Positions 1 through 6,944 of a stretch of DNA of 64,000 bases are shown piece after piece (the first letter of the stretch is position 1; every line of letters starts with the position of its first letter). The DNA lies in contig NZ_JADBEF010000001.1 in assembly GCF_014873535.1 (NCBI RefSeq), positions 1,922,001 through 1,986,000 on the forward strand. Reading direction: 5' to 3'. The notes under the pieces are model-generated. The model was given only the letters and a program-made list of their open reading frames with translations. It ran no database searches and was not told the origin of the DNA. Position numbers and translations under genes: made by a program. Source of the stretch: Nonomuraea africana (GTDB taxonomy: Bacteria; Actinomycetota; Actinomycetes; Streptosporangiales; Streptosporangiaceae).

Positions 1-116
1 TCGTCCGGGATTCGGACGGGGGCCGGCCTCCACATGCAGATTGAAGTGCGTGAATGGAGATCCGGCCGCGTCGAGCGGGCGCTACCCGCCGACCTCACCC
101 CGGCGTACGCCAATAA

Positions 117-296
117 GGCGACCGAGGCGCGGGTCCGGAACGTGACGCAGTCATCGGCACGATCGACCCTGCCCGGTCCCTGGCCGCGCAGCGCGCCTAC
201 CTCGCGTCGTTCTTCGATCTGCACCTGCGCCGCCGCGACAACCACCTGCTCGACGGCCCGTCCGCGACCTACCCCGAGATCAAATTCGTGAAGTAG
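117..296 (+). pseudogene. C-terminal relic of an alpha/beta hydrolase
   Basis: In the frame ending at the stop 294-296 about 50 codons read as a protein end, with the stretch RAYLASFFDLHLRRRDNHLL followed by DGPSATYPEIKF. This resembles the C-terminus of actinobacterial alpha/beta hydrolases. The same frame is closed upstream by stops at 42, 51 and 114, so the rest of the gene is missing or out of frame. No start or ribosome-binding site is present. The family assignment is by eye. Confidence 0.45.
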
Positions 297-399
297 GACG
301 GACACCGGCTGTGAGGGCGCCGTCTTCGATGCCGAACCGCCCCGCACCAATTTGCGCCATCTTCGCCTATGAAATGGGATATTCCGGAATGGTGATCTC

Positions 400-1044
400 A
401 TGCTGATTGATCCCGGTGTGGCCGCCACCTTCTGTCTCGCGGCGTTGGTCATGGCTCTGGTTCCCGGGCCGGACCTGCTCTTCATCACCGCCACCGGCCT
501 GGCCTCCGGACCACGTGCCGGAGTGCTCGCGGCGCTTGGCATGTCGGCCGGACTCGCCGTCCACACCACCGCGGCGGCGTTCGGGCTGGGCGCACTGCTC
601 CAAACCTTCCCCACCGCCTTCACCGTGGTGCGGATCCTCGGCGCCGTGTATCTGGTCTACCTCGCCGTCGGCTCGTTCCTGGCCGCAGCTCGGAAGGACG
701 ACGCCGATCCCGCTCGAGCACGGGCCGAGCAGGAGCTCTCCGCCCGCCGTGTCTTCGGCAGGGCCTTGCTGACCAACCTCGCCAATCCCAAGGTGATCGC
801 GTTCTATCTGGCGTTCTTCCCGCAGTTCGTCGATCCGGCACGGGGACATGTGATGGCGCAGTTCTTCGTCCTGGGCGCCCTTTTCATCCTCATCGGATTG
901 AGCGTCGACGCGAGCGCCGGCCTTCTCGCGGGCCGGCTGGGTGACTTCGTCCGCGGCCGCTCGTCCGTTCAGCGGTGGCTGCACTGCTTGTCGGGCACTG
1001 TTTTCGGGGTCCTCGCCGTACGCCTGGCCACCGACACCCGATAG
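400..1044 (+). CDS. LysE/RhtB-family amino-acid or metabolite exporter
   Basis: Inner-membrane exporter of 214 residues, the usual length for the LysE superfamily. About six hydrophobic segments are visible. The N-terminus carries the family's PGPD motif (ALVPGPDLLFI, residues 20-30), followed by the glycine-rich GMSAGLAVHT region. Substrates in the family are amino acids, homoserine lactones or similar small polar molecules; which one applies here cannot be read. ATG at 400 follows only a weak GGTGAT-like ribosome site. The gene stands 105 bp upstream of a P450 and may export a product or intermediate of that cluster (inference). A 142-bp piece of its 3' half (861-1002) is repeated almost exactly at 56027-56168. 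Confidence 0.85.
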   Translation: MLIDPGVAATFCLAALVMALVPGPDLLFITATGLASGPRAGVLAALGMSAGLAVHTTAAAFGLGALLQTFPTAFTVVRILGAVYLVYLAVGSFLAAARKDDADPARARAEQELSARRVFGRALLTNLANPKVIAFYLAFFPQFVDPARGHVMAQFFVLGALFILIGLSVDASAGLLAGRLGDFVRGRSSVQRWLHCLSGTVFGVLAVRLATDTR

Positions 1045-1056
1045 ACACCGGTCTCC

Positions 1057-1102
1057 CGAGATCCCCCGGGAGAGGGAGGAGAACCCCTCTCGTGGGGGAA
1101 CC
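1057..1102 (+). promoter_or_regulatory. Tandem G/C palindrome element A upstream of the P450
   Basis: Two consecutive near-palindromes, ATCCCCCGGGAGAGGGA and AACCCCTCTCGTGGGGGAA, end 48 bp before the P450 start. The same arrangement occurs at 3701-3746 and 4575-4620, each 33-45 bp before a start codon. This points to a shared operator or activator site. The binding protein is unknown. Confidence 0.55.
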
Positions 1103-1149
1103 TGCCAGATCGTTTCGCCAGGAATCGTAGGAGACAAGGAGGTCATCTG

Positions 1150-2322
1150 ATGTACGAGTTCTCGTTCGACTGGCCGTCTCCGCTCGATCCCCCCGCGCTG
1201 CTCATCCGGGTGAACAGCGAGCCACCCGTGCTCCGGGTCCGCATGCCGTCCGGCGACGAGGGATACCTGGTGACGCGCCATGACGACGTCGTCAGGGTGC
1301 TGATGGATCCGGTGTTCAGCCGTGCCTGGCTGTTCCGTCCCGACGTGCCGCGATATTCCGACGGCCCGATCGGCCTGCCGGACAGCCTGCTCAACCTCGA
1401 TCCTCCCGACCACACCCGGCTGCGCCGGGCAGTGTCGCGTGCTTTCGTGCCGCGGCGCGTGGAGTCGATGCGGGCCGGTGTCCAGAAGGTCGCCGAAGGC
1501 CTGCTCGATCGTATGGAGGCGGGTGGCGGACCGGCCGATCTGGTCGAGGCGTTCTGCTCCCCGCTGCCGATCTCGGTGATCTGCCAGCTGTTCGGCGTGC
1601 CGGAGCGGGACTGGCCGGCACTGCGCGGCTGGACCGACACGGCCCTGTCGCTGACGGCGCGCTCCACCCACGAAGTCACGCAGGCGCTGACCAGCCTGCA
1701 CGACTACTTCGTGAAGCTCGTGGCGGACAAGCGCGCGGCTCCTTCTGACGACCTGCTGAGCACGTTGATCACCGACCGCCAGGACGAGCTGAGCGATGCT
1801 GAGATGGTGAGCGTGGCGGGTACGATCCTGGCGGCCGGCTTCGAGACCACGGTCAACCAGCTGGCGATCAGCGCGTACGTGCTGGTACGGAACCGCGAGC
1901 TGTATACCGGCCTGCACAAGGATCCGGCACGCGTGCCGGCCGCTGTCGAGGAACTCCTCCGCATGACGCCGACCAACCATGGCACCGCCCGCATCGCCAC
2001 AGAAGACGTAGAGATCGGCGGCATGCTCATTCCTGCCGGCAGCATGGTCCTGGCCTGGACCGCCGCGGCCAACCGGGACGAGGACGCCTTCCCCGAGCCT
2101 GCGCGGATGGACCTCGATCGCGCAAAGAACGATCACCTCACGTTCGGCCGCGGAGCGCACTTCTGCTTGGGCGCCGGGATCGCCCGCGTGGAACTGCAGG
2201 CCGGTCTGCAGGCTCTGCTCCGCCGGTTCCCCGACCTCCAGCTGGCGGCTGATCCCTCGGAGCTGAGCTGGCGCAGCGGCATGGTCGCCTTCGGCCCGCA
2301 TGAGCTTCCGGTCACCTGGTGA
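1150..2322 (+). CDS. Cytochrome P450
   Basis: Soluble bacterial P450 of 390 residues, expected to hydroxylate or epoxidise a small molecule using electrons from a ferredoxin/reductase pair. All class signatures are present: I-helix AGFETT (229-234) with the oxygen-activating acid/threonine, the K-helix ExxR (E268-R271), and the haem-binding loop FGRGAHFCLG with the thiolate Cys339. No ferredoxin gene is adjacent. ATG at 1150 follows an AAGGAGGTCATCTG ribosome site. The stop overlaps the start of the cupin gene (GTGA), so the two are translationally coupled. Its last 42 bases are also found in the mosaic copy at 56180. Substrate unknown; the motifs place it among biosynthetic or catabolic actinomycete P450s. 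Confidence 0.95.
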   Translation: MYEFSFDWPSPLDPPALLIRVNSEPPVLRVRMPSGDEGYLVTRHDDVVRVLMDPVFSRAWLFRPDVPRYSDGPIGLPDSLLNLDPPDHTRLRRAVSRAFVPRRVESMRAGVQKVAEGLLDRMEAGGGPADLVEAFCSPLPISVICQLFGVPERDWPALRGWTDTALSLTARSTHEVTQALTSLHDYFVKLVADKRAAPSDDLLSTLITDRQDELSDAEMVSVAGTILAAGFETTVNQLAISAYVLVRNRELYTGLHKDPARVPAAVEELLRMTPTNHGTARIATEDVEIGGMLIPAGSMVLAWTAAANRDEDAFPEPARMDLDRAKNDHLTFGRGAHFCLGAGIARVELQAGLQALLRRFPDLQLAADPSELSWRSGMVAFGPHELPVTW

Positions 2323-2771
2323 CGGGCGATTTCCTGGAGCCCTACCTGCTGGCCGCAGGTGAGGGCGAGCCCGCCGCCACCCCGCAGCGCACGGGCATGG
2401 CGATCAAGGCGTCCAGCGAGCTCACGGGCGGTGCGATCGGCATGTTGGAGAGCGCGGATCCGCCTGGCTTCTCGACCGTGCTGCACACTCACGAGGTCGC
2501 GGAGCTGTGGTACATCCTGGACGGGCACTACGACTACCACGTGGCGGGGCGATGGCTGTCCGCCGAGGCGGGCGCGGTGGTCTTCGTGCCACCGCGGTGT
2601 CCGCACGGCCTGCGCGTGGGCCCCTCGGGTGGACGCAAGCTGACGATCTTCGTGCCCGGCGGCACCGAAGGGCTCTTCCGCGAGATCCACCGCCGAGCCG
2701 AGGTGGGTGAACTCACGGACGAGACCATGCGCGCCCTCGCGCGGTGTTCCTGGACAGCTCCATGGTCATAG
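2319..2771 (+). CDS. Cupin-domain protein, C-terminus probably replaced
   Basis: Small beta-barrel protein (150 codons). The metal-binding cupin motif 1 is seen as HTHEVAELWYILDG and motif 2 as PPRCPHGL. GTG at 2319 overlaps the P450 stop, implying co-translation. The last dozen residues (from about CSWTAPWS) have no cupin character. They arise where the frame runs into the neighbouring hydrolase relic, which continues in another frame from about 2741. The barrel itself looks complete, so the protein may still work as an isomerase, dioxygenase or ligand-binding partner of the P450. That role is inference. Confidence 0.75.
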   Translation: MTGDFLEPYLLAAGEGEPAATPQRTGMAIKASSELTGGAIGMLESADPPGFSTVLHTHEVAELWYILDGHYDYHVAGRWLSAEAGAVVFVPPRCPHGLRVGPSGGRKLTIFVPGGTEGLFREIHRRAEVGELTDETMRALARCSWTAPWS

Positions 2772-3495
2772 AGCGCGACGGGTACGCGCGCTGGCAGTCC
2801 CGGTCCAAGCTCGGCTACCTCGATCTCGTCTGCGGGCGGTCGAAGGCGTGCGACGCGCTACCCGGCAGCGCCTCCGGCACCTGGACGCGGCTGGTGAACC
2901 GGCTGCGGGAACGGCCCGACCCGAAGGTGACGCTGTACAGGACCTACACGATGAGGGTCCCGGAAGAGCCGGTGCTCGGCCGGGAGGTCGTCGCGGCCGC
3001 GGACGCCTATCTGCGTGGCGACCCGGCCCCGCTGCACCGTCTGGCCCGGTTGATGCCCGAGACTTCTCCGCCGGGCAGCCACCCGAATCCTGCCGGGTAT
3101 CTGGCCTATCGCTGCGGCGACGGCACCTTCCCGTTCGACCGGCTTGCGTCGGCGGCCGAGCGTGACCGGTGGCGCGTTCGGTGCGGGCCTTCCCGAACGC
3201 GACCGTCGTCCGTGTTCCGTTCGGGTGGCATGCGATGTCCAGTCGCCCGGGGCCGTTGGGTGATTGCGTGCGCGGCATGCTGCGCACCTTTCTGACCACC
3301 AAGCAGGTGACCGACCAGGGGTGCACCGGCGAGAACTACCACGCGATCGGCGCCTTCCCGCAACAGGTCAAGGACGTGCCGCCGTATCCGGCCCGCAAGC
3401 AACGGCGCCGGGAGCGCGATCTGGTACGTCAGCTCGAACGTCTCACCGGTAAGAGGGTCACTCTCGATCAGTCCAACCAGCACCCAGCCGCCTGA
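2741..3495 (+). pseudogene. Degenerate alpha/beta hydrolase (TAP-like C-terminal domain)
   Basis: Two frames together spell the C-terminal half of a secreted-type alpha/beta hydrolase. Residues from GYARWQSRSKLGYLDL to GDGTFPFDRLASAAERDRW lie in the frame of 2744. After a shift, VRAFPNATVVRVPFGWHA to TGKRVTLDQ lies in the frame of 3169. Compared with the family, the N-terminal half with the nucleophile Ser is missing. A block that normally precedes the catalytic His region is also deleted between the two pieces. It is therefore not functional. The fusion point with the cupin gene suggests that a deletion joined two formerly separate genes. Confidence 0.7.
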
Positions 3496-3700
3496 ACACT
3501 CCTCGCGCTCGCAGCCTCATCCCGCGATCATCGGCTGAGGTTCGCTGCCGCCTGCCCAGCCAAGATCCTGCTTTCGAGTCAGATCAAGCTGAGCGCCCCT
3601 GCCCGGGGCCATGCCGCTGATACGGCGCTTTCCTTGCCGCCGTCATTCACCTCGAAGCCCGTGACACCTGTGTCGGGGCCGGCGCGCCCCTGTGCGGGTG

Positions 3701-3746
3701 AGATATCCCTCGCGAGAGGGAGAGTGACCCCCTGGCCGGGGGAAGC
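3701..3746 (+). promoter_or_regulatory. Tandem G/C palindrome element B
   Basis: TATCCCTCGCGAGAGGGA followed by GACCCCCTGGCCGGGGGAA, ending 44 bp before the ATG at 3790. It has the same two-part layout as elements A (1057-1102) and C (4575-4620). No gene precedes it closely: 3496-3700 shows no coding features I can recognise. A promoter with a dimeric operator is the likeliest reading. Confidence 0.55.
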
Positions 3747-3789
3747 CGCCCGGTGGACGCCGCCGCATAGTGACAGCCGAGGAGGAATC

Positions 3790-4233
3790 ATGAAGATCGC
3801 GTATGCGGCGATGGCGTGGACGGGACTCTACGTGGCGTCGAAGGTGTCCTTCGCCCTGGACGGGCGGCTCGGCTTCACGGGCGGGCCCCGCGTGTCGCCC
3901 GACAGTTACCAGGCGTACGGGCCCGGCGAGGTGGCGCTGGCGCAATGGGCCAACGCCGGGAGCGGACTGCTCATCATCGCGGTCCTGCTCCTCGGCCGGC
4001 TCGACCTGTCGGGCCGCTGGCCGCGCAGGATCCTGCTCACGCTGCATTGGCTGTTCACGGCGATGGCAGCCGTGGGCGGCGTCGGCATGCTGGGCACCGG
4101 GCTGTTCACCGACCGGGGCGGCGCGCTGTTCGGCGGCTACTGCGCGGTGTGGGCCGTCCTGCTGTTCCTGACCACGCGCGACCTGCACCGCCGTCCGGCA
4201 CGCCAACGCGCGCTGCGGGCGGTGCGTGGATGA
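3790..4233 (+). CDS. Small integral membrane protein
   Basis: A 147-residue protein with four predicted hydrophobic helices (around residues 2-20, 45-65, 75-100 and 110-125) and a basic Arg-rich tail. ATG at 3790 is preceded by a strong GAGGAGGAAT ribosome site, which fixes the start. It overlaps the next gene by ATGA. I do not recognise a named enzyme. The pattern resembles small DUF3995-like or 'hypothetical membrane' proteins of actinomycetes. Control by element B is inferred from position. Confidence 0.7.
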   Translation: MKIAYAAMAWTGLYVASKVSFALDGRLGFTGGPRVSPDSYQAYGPGEVALAQWANAGSGLLIIAVLLLGRLDLSGRWPRRILLTLHWLFTAMAAVGGVGMLGTGLFTDRGGALFGGYCAVWAVLLFLTTRDLHRRPARQRALRAVRG

Positions 4234-4556
4234 CCACCGCACAGGACGGGCAGGCGCCGGCCTGGAACTCGTGGGCGCCGCGCGCGGTGCTGGCCTGGAC
4301 ATTGCTGTACGGCACGCTCCAGGCGTACTGGGCGTTCGTCGACAGCCCGCCCCAGATGTCTCCGGTGGGCGTCGACCTGATCGCTTTCTCCGGCTGGAAG
4401 GCGGTCGCGCTCTGTCTGGCCGCGGCGGCGGTCACGCTCGGACTCGGGCGGCTCCGGCAGTCGATCGTGGCCCGGCGCGTCCTGCTGGCTGGGGCGTGGA
4501 CGGTGAGCGGGGCCTGGACGTGGTCGGCGGACTGCTGCCCGGCATCGGCGTTGTGA
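4230..4556 (+). CDS. Small membrane protein, DUF3995-like, probably frameshifted at the 3' end
   Basis: 108 codons, coupled by ATGA overlap to the preceding membrane gene. The N-terminal part (AVLAWTLLYGTLQAYWAF, then a second and third helix) looks like a DUF3995-type membrane protein. After about codon 88 the reading frame gives AWTWSADCCPASAL. The next frame gives the more membrane-protein-like DVVGGLLPGIGVV, so a frameshift or terminal deletion is likely. The product may be a shortened protein or non-functional. Confidence 0.5.
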   Translation: MTTAQDGQAPAWNSWAPRAVLAWTLLYGTLQAYWAFVDSPPQMSPVGVDLIAFSGWKAVALCLAAAAVTLGLGRLRQSIVARRVLLAGAWTVSGAWTWSADCCPASAL

Positions 4557-4574
4557 CGCAACCGCGCGAGCCCG

Positions 4575-4620
4575 GTTATCCCCCGTGCGAGGTGTGTGAT
4601 CCCCCGTGCGGGGGAGGAGG
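4575..4620 (+). promoter_or_regulatory. Tandem G/C palindrome element C upstream of the methyltransferase
   Basis: TTATCCCCCGTGCGAGG followed by GATCCCCCGTGCGGGGGA, ending 33 bp before the GTG at 4650. It is the third copy of the element seen at 1057 and 3701. Its 3' end contains GGGGAGGAGG, which happens to match the MalT-box consensus GGGGA(T/G)GAGG; the other copies match less well. Confidence 0.55.
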
Positions 4621-4649
4621 CCCGGCGATGACCCCGGCAGGATGGCAGG

Positions 4650-5396
4650 GTGACTGAGGAGCTGCGCACAGATGCCATGCATGATCCGCCGTCGTCCAAG
4701 GGCCAAGAGGTCCAGCGAACGTTCAACAAGATCACTGACTACTACGACCGGATGAATCGCCTCATGACGCTGGGGCGACATGCCGCCTGGTGCCGTGATG
4801 TCGCAGTGAGTACGAAAGTCCCTTCAGGAGGAAGCATGCTCGATGTCGCCACCGGAACCGGCGTCATCGCTCTTGCCGCACTGGAGAAGTATCCGAACTC
4901 AACCATCCATGCCGTCGATTTCTCGGAGCGGATGCTGACGGAAGCAGCGAGCAAACCGGGGGCCTCCGCCATCATGTGGCAGCACGCAGATGCGAACGAT
5001 CTGCCCTTCGGTGACGAGTCCTTCGATGCCGTCACGCATGGTTATCTCCTCCGCAATGTCGATGATGTCGAGCGCGTGCTCGAAGAGCAGTACCGGGTAC
5101 TCAAACCTGGAGGTCGGGTCGTCATTCTGGAGACATGCCCACCACGAGGACTGCTCCGTTACCCAGTGACTCTGGGTGTTCGAGTTTTGATTCCCCTTCT
5201 CGGCCAGATGGTCGCACGTGATCGTGAGTCATACGCATACCTGCAAAAATCCACACTCGGATTCATGACTCCACAGGAGGTCGTCGCGATCCTTCGTCGA
5301 GTCGGCTTCGCCTCCATAGCGTGGAAGAAGAAGTTCTTCGGCACTCACATGATCATCTCGGCCCAGAAAGCAGTAGCCTTCGGAGAGTCTCGCTGA
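4650..5396 (+). CDS. UbiE/MenG-family SAM-dependent methyltransferase
   Basis: 248-residue class I methyltransferase. SAM motif I is LDVATGTGVIAL (64-75), and an acidic residue ends beta-2 (HAVDFSE). The UbiE/COQ5 hallmarks are present: a FNKITDYYDRMN-type N-terminus, LRNV in motif II, and the ARDRESYAYLQKST block near residue 190. The family C-methylates demethylmenaquinone or 2-polyprenyl-benzoquinol rings, but relatives act in secondary metabolism. Start is GTG 4650, with an alternative ATG 4674. Third codon positions contain clearly more A/T (CTT, GTT, ATT, TCA, AAA) than neighbouring genes, suggesting recent transfer. It stands alone behind element C. Confidence 0.85.
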   Translation: MTEELRTDAMHDPPSSKGQEVQRTFNKITDYYDRMNRLMTLGRHAAWCRDVAVSTKVPSGGSMLDVATGTGVIALAALEKYPNSTIHAVDFSERMLTEAASKPGASAIMWQHADANDLPFGDESFDAVTHGYLLRNVDDVERVLEEQYRVLKPGGRVVILETCPPRGLLRYPVTLGVRVLIPLLGQMVARDRESYAYLQKSTLGFMTPQEVVAILRRVGFASIAWKKKFFGTHMIISAQKAVAFGESR

Positions 5397-5424
5397 TCTT
5401 CCGCTCATCGCGAGGACCGGGTGA

Positions 5425-5616
5425 GACCAACGAATCCGTCACATCTCGCGATCACGTGCAAAGCGCGCGGCACGATTGGTACGAGCCGTGATCAACCGCG
5501 GCTCCGGCGTTGCGGCAGCTGTCGCCGCGATGCTGGTTCTCTTCTGACTGATCGTCGGCCTGGTGGCAGGCTTCAGCGAACAGTGGAACACCGTGCTGTG
5601 GTCGATCTCGGCGCCA
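5425..5616 (+). pseudogene. Possible relic of a small membrane protein
   Basis: The frame through 5488 reads VINRGSGVAAAVAAMLVLF, a stop at 5545, then LIVGLVAGFSEQWNTVLWS. This looks like one or two membrane helices interrupted by a nonsense codon. No ribosome site or intact start is visible. Weak evidence; it may be non-coding. Confidence 0.25.
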
Positions 5617-5661
5617 CCATGATCTGCTTGACCCGGGCACAGGACGCGCGGCTGGTGATCC

Positions 5662-5763
5662 GCAAGTCGACTTCGGGCTCGTGAGGTCGTAGCAGAGCTG
5701 TAGGTGCTGATTGAGCGTCGGGTCGTCCAGCGTGTGTCCGGCGAAGTCGATGGGGATGTTCGC
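5662..5763 (-). pseudogene. Fragment of the protease-like membrane protein found at 52.5 kb
   Basis: The reverse strand encodes ANIPIDFAGHTLDDPTLNQH and on through LQLCYDLTSPKSTC. The protein at 52556 has ANIPIDFARHTLDDERLNRR then LQLCYDVTSPRSTC at the equivalent place. Nucleotide identity is also high over this stretch of about 100 bp and drops outside it. The flanking frame has no further match, so this is a short relic of a paralogue in an otherwise gene-free stretch of about 660 bp (5397-6062). Confidence 0.6.
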
Positions 5764-6062
5764 GTTCGTCGATGAGGACGCCACGCCAATCTCGTCGCCG
5801 TCCGAGGCCTCGGGCCGCCTTCCGATCGATCCGCGCTGAGTGGGTTGTCTGTCGACTCGCCGAGCCCGGGTGATCATGTGGCTCCTCGGAATGCGCCCGC
5901 TTTCCCCGGAGCCTGCCGTACGAAAGCCCTTCCCCGGCTGTCCAGGGGACCCGGGGCCGGGAGGGCAGTTCTGTACGGGCGTTCGACGACGCTCCTCAGT
6001 GTCACTCGTCCGATGCCGCCACCGTCAGGACGCGTGATGTTGTCCTCGCCGAGTTCGTCGTC

Positions 6063-6269
6063 TCAACCGCCGGACTGTTCCCGGCATTTCTGCGGGTTCT
6101 TGTGCTTGGCGCAGGGGTCGTCCGCGGAAACGAGAACATGCGTGGTCGCGAAAGCAGTCCCGGCCACGGGTACGGCACTGGCGAGCTGGGCTGGCATCGT
6201 CACTGGGACGACGAAGAGGAACGAGGCCCCCATCACCCCGGCCGCGAGCGCGTACCTTATCTTGATCAT
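6063..6269 (-). CDS. Small secreted protein of unknown function
   Basis: 68 residues starting MIKIRYALAAGVMG. A lysine/arginine followed by a hydrophobic core and an alanine-rich cleavage region (about residue 42) indicates a signal peptide. The short mature part is DDPCAKHKNPQKCREQSGG-like and carries two Cys. I chose ATG 6269 over the upstream ATG 6284 because GGAG sits nine bases before it. Family not recognised; two cysteines could form a disulfide outside the cell. It lies alone between relics. Confidence 0.5.
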   Translation of the reverse strand: MIKIRYALAAGVMGASFLFVVPVTMPAQLASAVPVAGTAFATTHVLVSADDPCAKHKNPQKCREQSGG

Positions 6270-6944
6270 GTCTGATGACTCCATGGTGAATCAGCTGCGC
6301 CCCGGGCGATGCCCGGGCCAGCAGAGCACCGGATCGGCAAACTCCATGCTAGTTAAGCGAGAACTCCGGCGGCCACCTCGGGAGTACAAAGCCCGGAGGC
6401 GGTCGGATTACCCTCTCGCCATGTAGAGCGATATAGGCATCACTTATTGTGACATTTCGCCACGCCGTGGCGCCGGAAACCCCTGTGCCGACTCGGGAAG
6501 GGTGTCGTCCGCAGATGGCAATGTCTTGGCAAGTCATCACGGCGCGAACAGCTCTTTCTCGGGCCAGCACACACCGGCGCGAGAAGGGTCAGGCCGACGC
6601 CGAATCCGATGCGACGGCCTGCCGGCGGGGCTGTCCCGAAGGCCGGTGTGCGCCCCAGTCGTCCGTCACCCAAACGCAGGGCGAGGCGAGCGCAGGGTCT
6701 CCTGGAGACCGGCTCCGGGTAAGAGTCAACCCCGACTGCTGGCCGGCCGACGACGTAGGCCCGAGCGATCGCCTGCGTCAGTGGGGTACCCGCGGTGTCG
6801 TTCACCGGGAACTCCGGTTGATCATGAAGCGAACCTAGACGACCCGTCCCCTTCGCTCCACCCGCATTACCGGTCACTACTACGAGACGACGCGCCGGTC
6901 AGCGCCTTCCTGGCGTAGTTGACCCGGCGCCCACGCGGAACGGT
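6270..6944. other. Gene-free stretch
   Basis: About 670 bp without a recognisable gene. Open frames exist on both strands, but their translations are Arg/Pro/Ser-rich and show no domain, no ribosome site and no third-position GC pattern consistent with coding. The first bases presumably hold the promoter of the small secreted gene. Confidence 0.4.

Noticed and set aside
367..2301. Long reverse-strand open frame opposite LysE/P450/cupin
   Set aside because: The translation is Arg/Gln/Gly/His-rich without domains. It is the shadow produced by GC-rich third positions of the forward genes.
6440..6877. 145-codon reverse frame
   Set aside because: Low-complexity Arg/Gly/Pro composition, no ribosome site, no recognisable motif.
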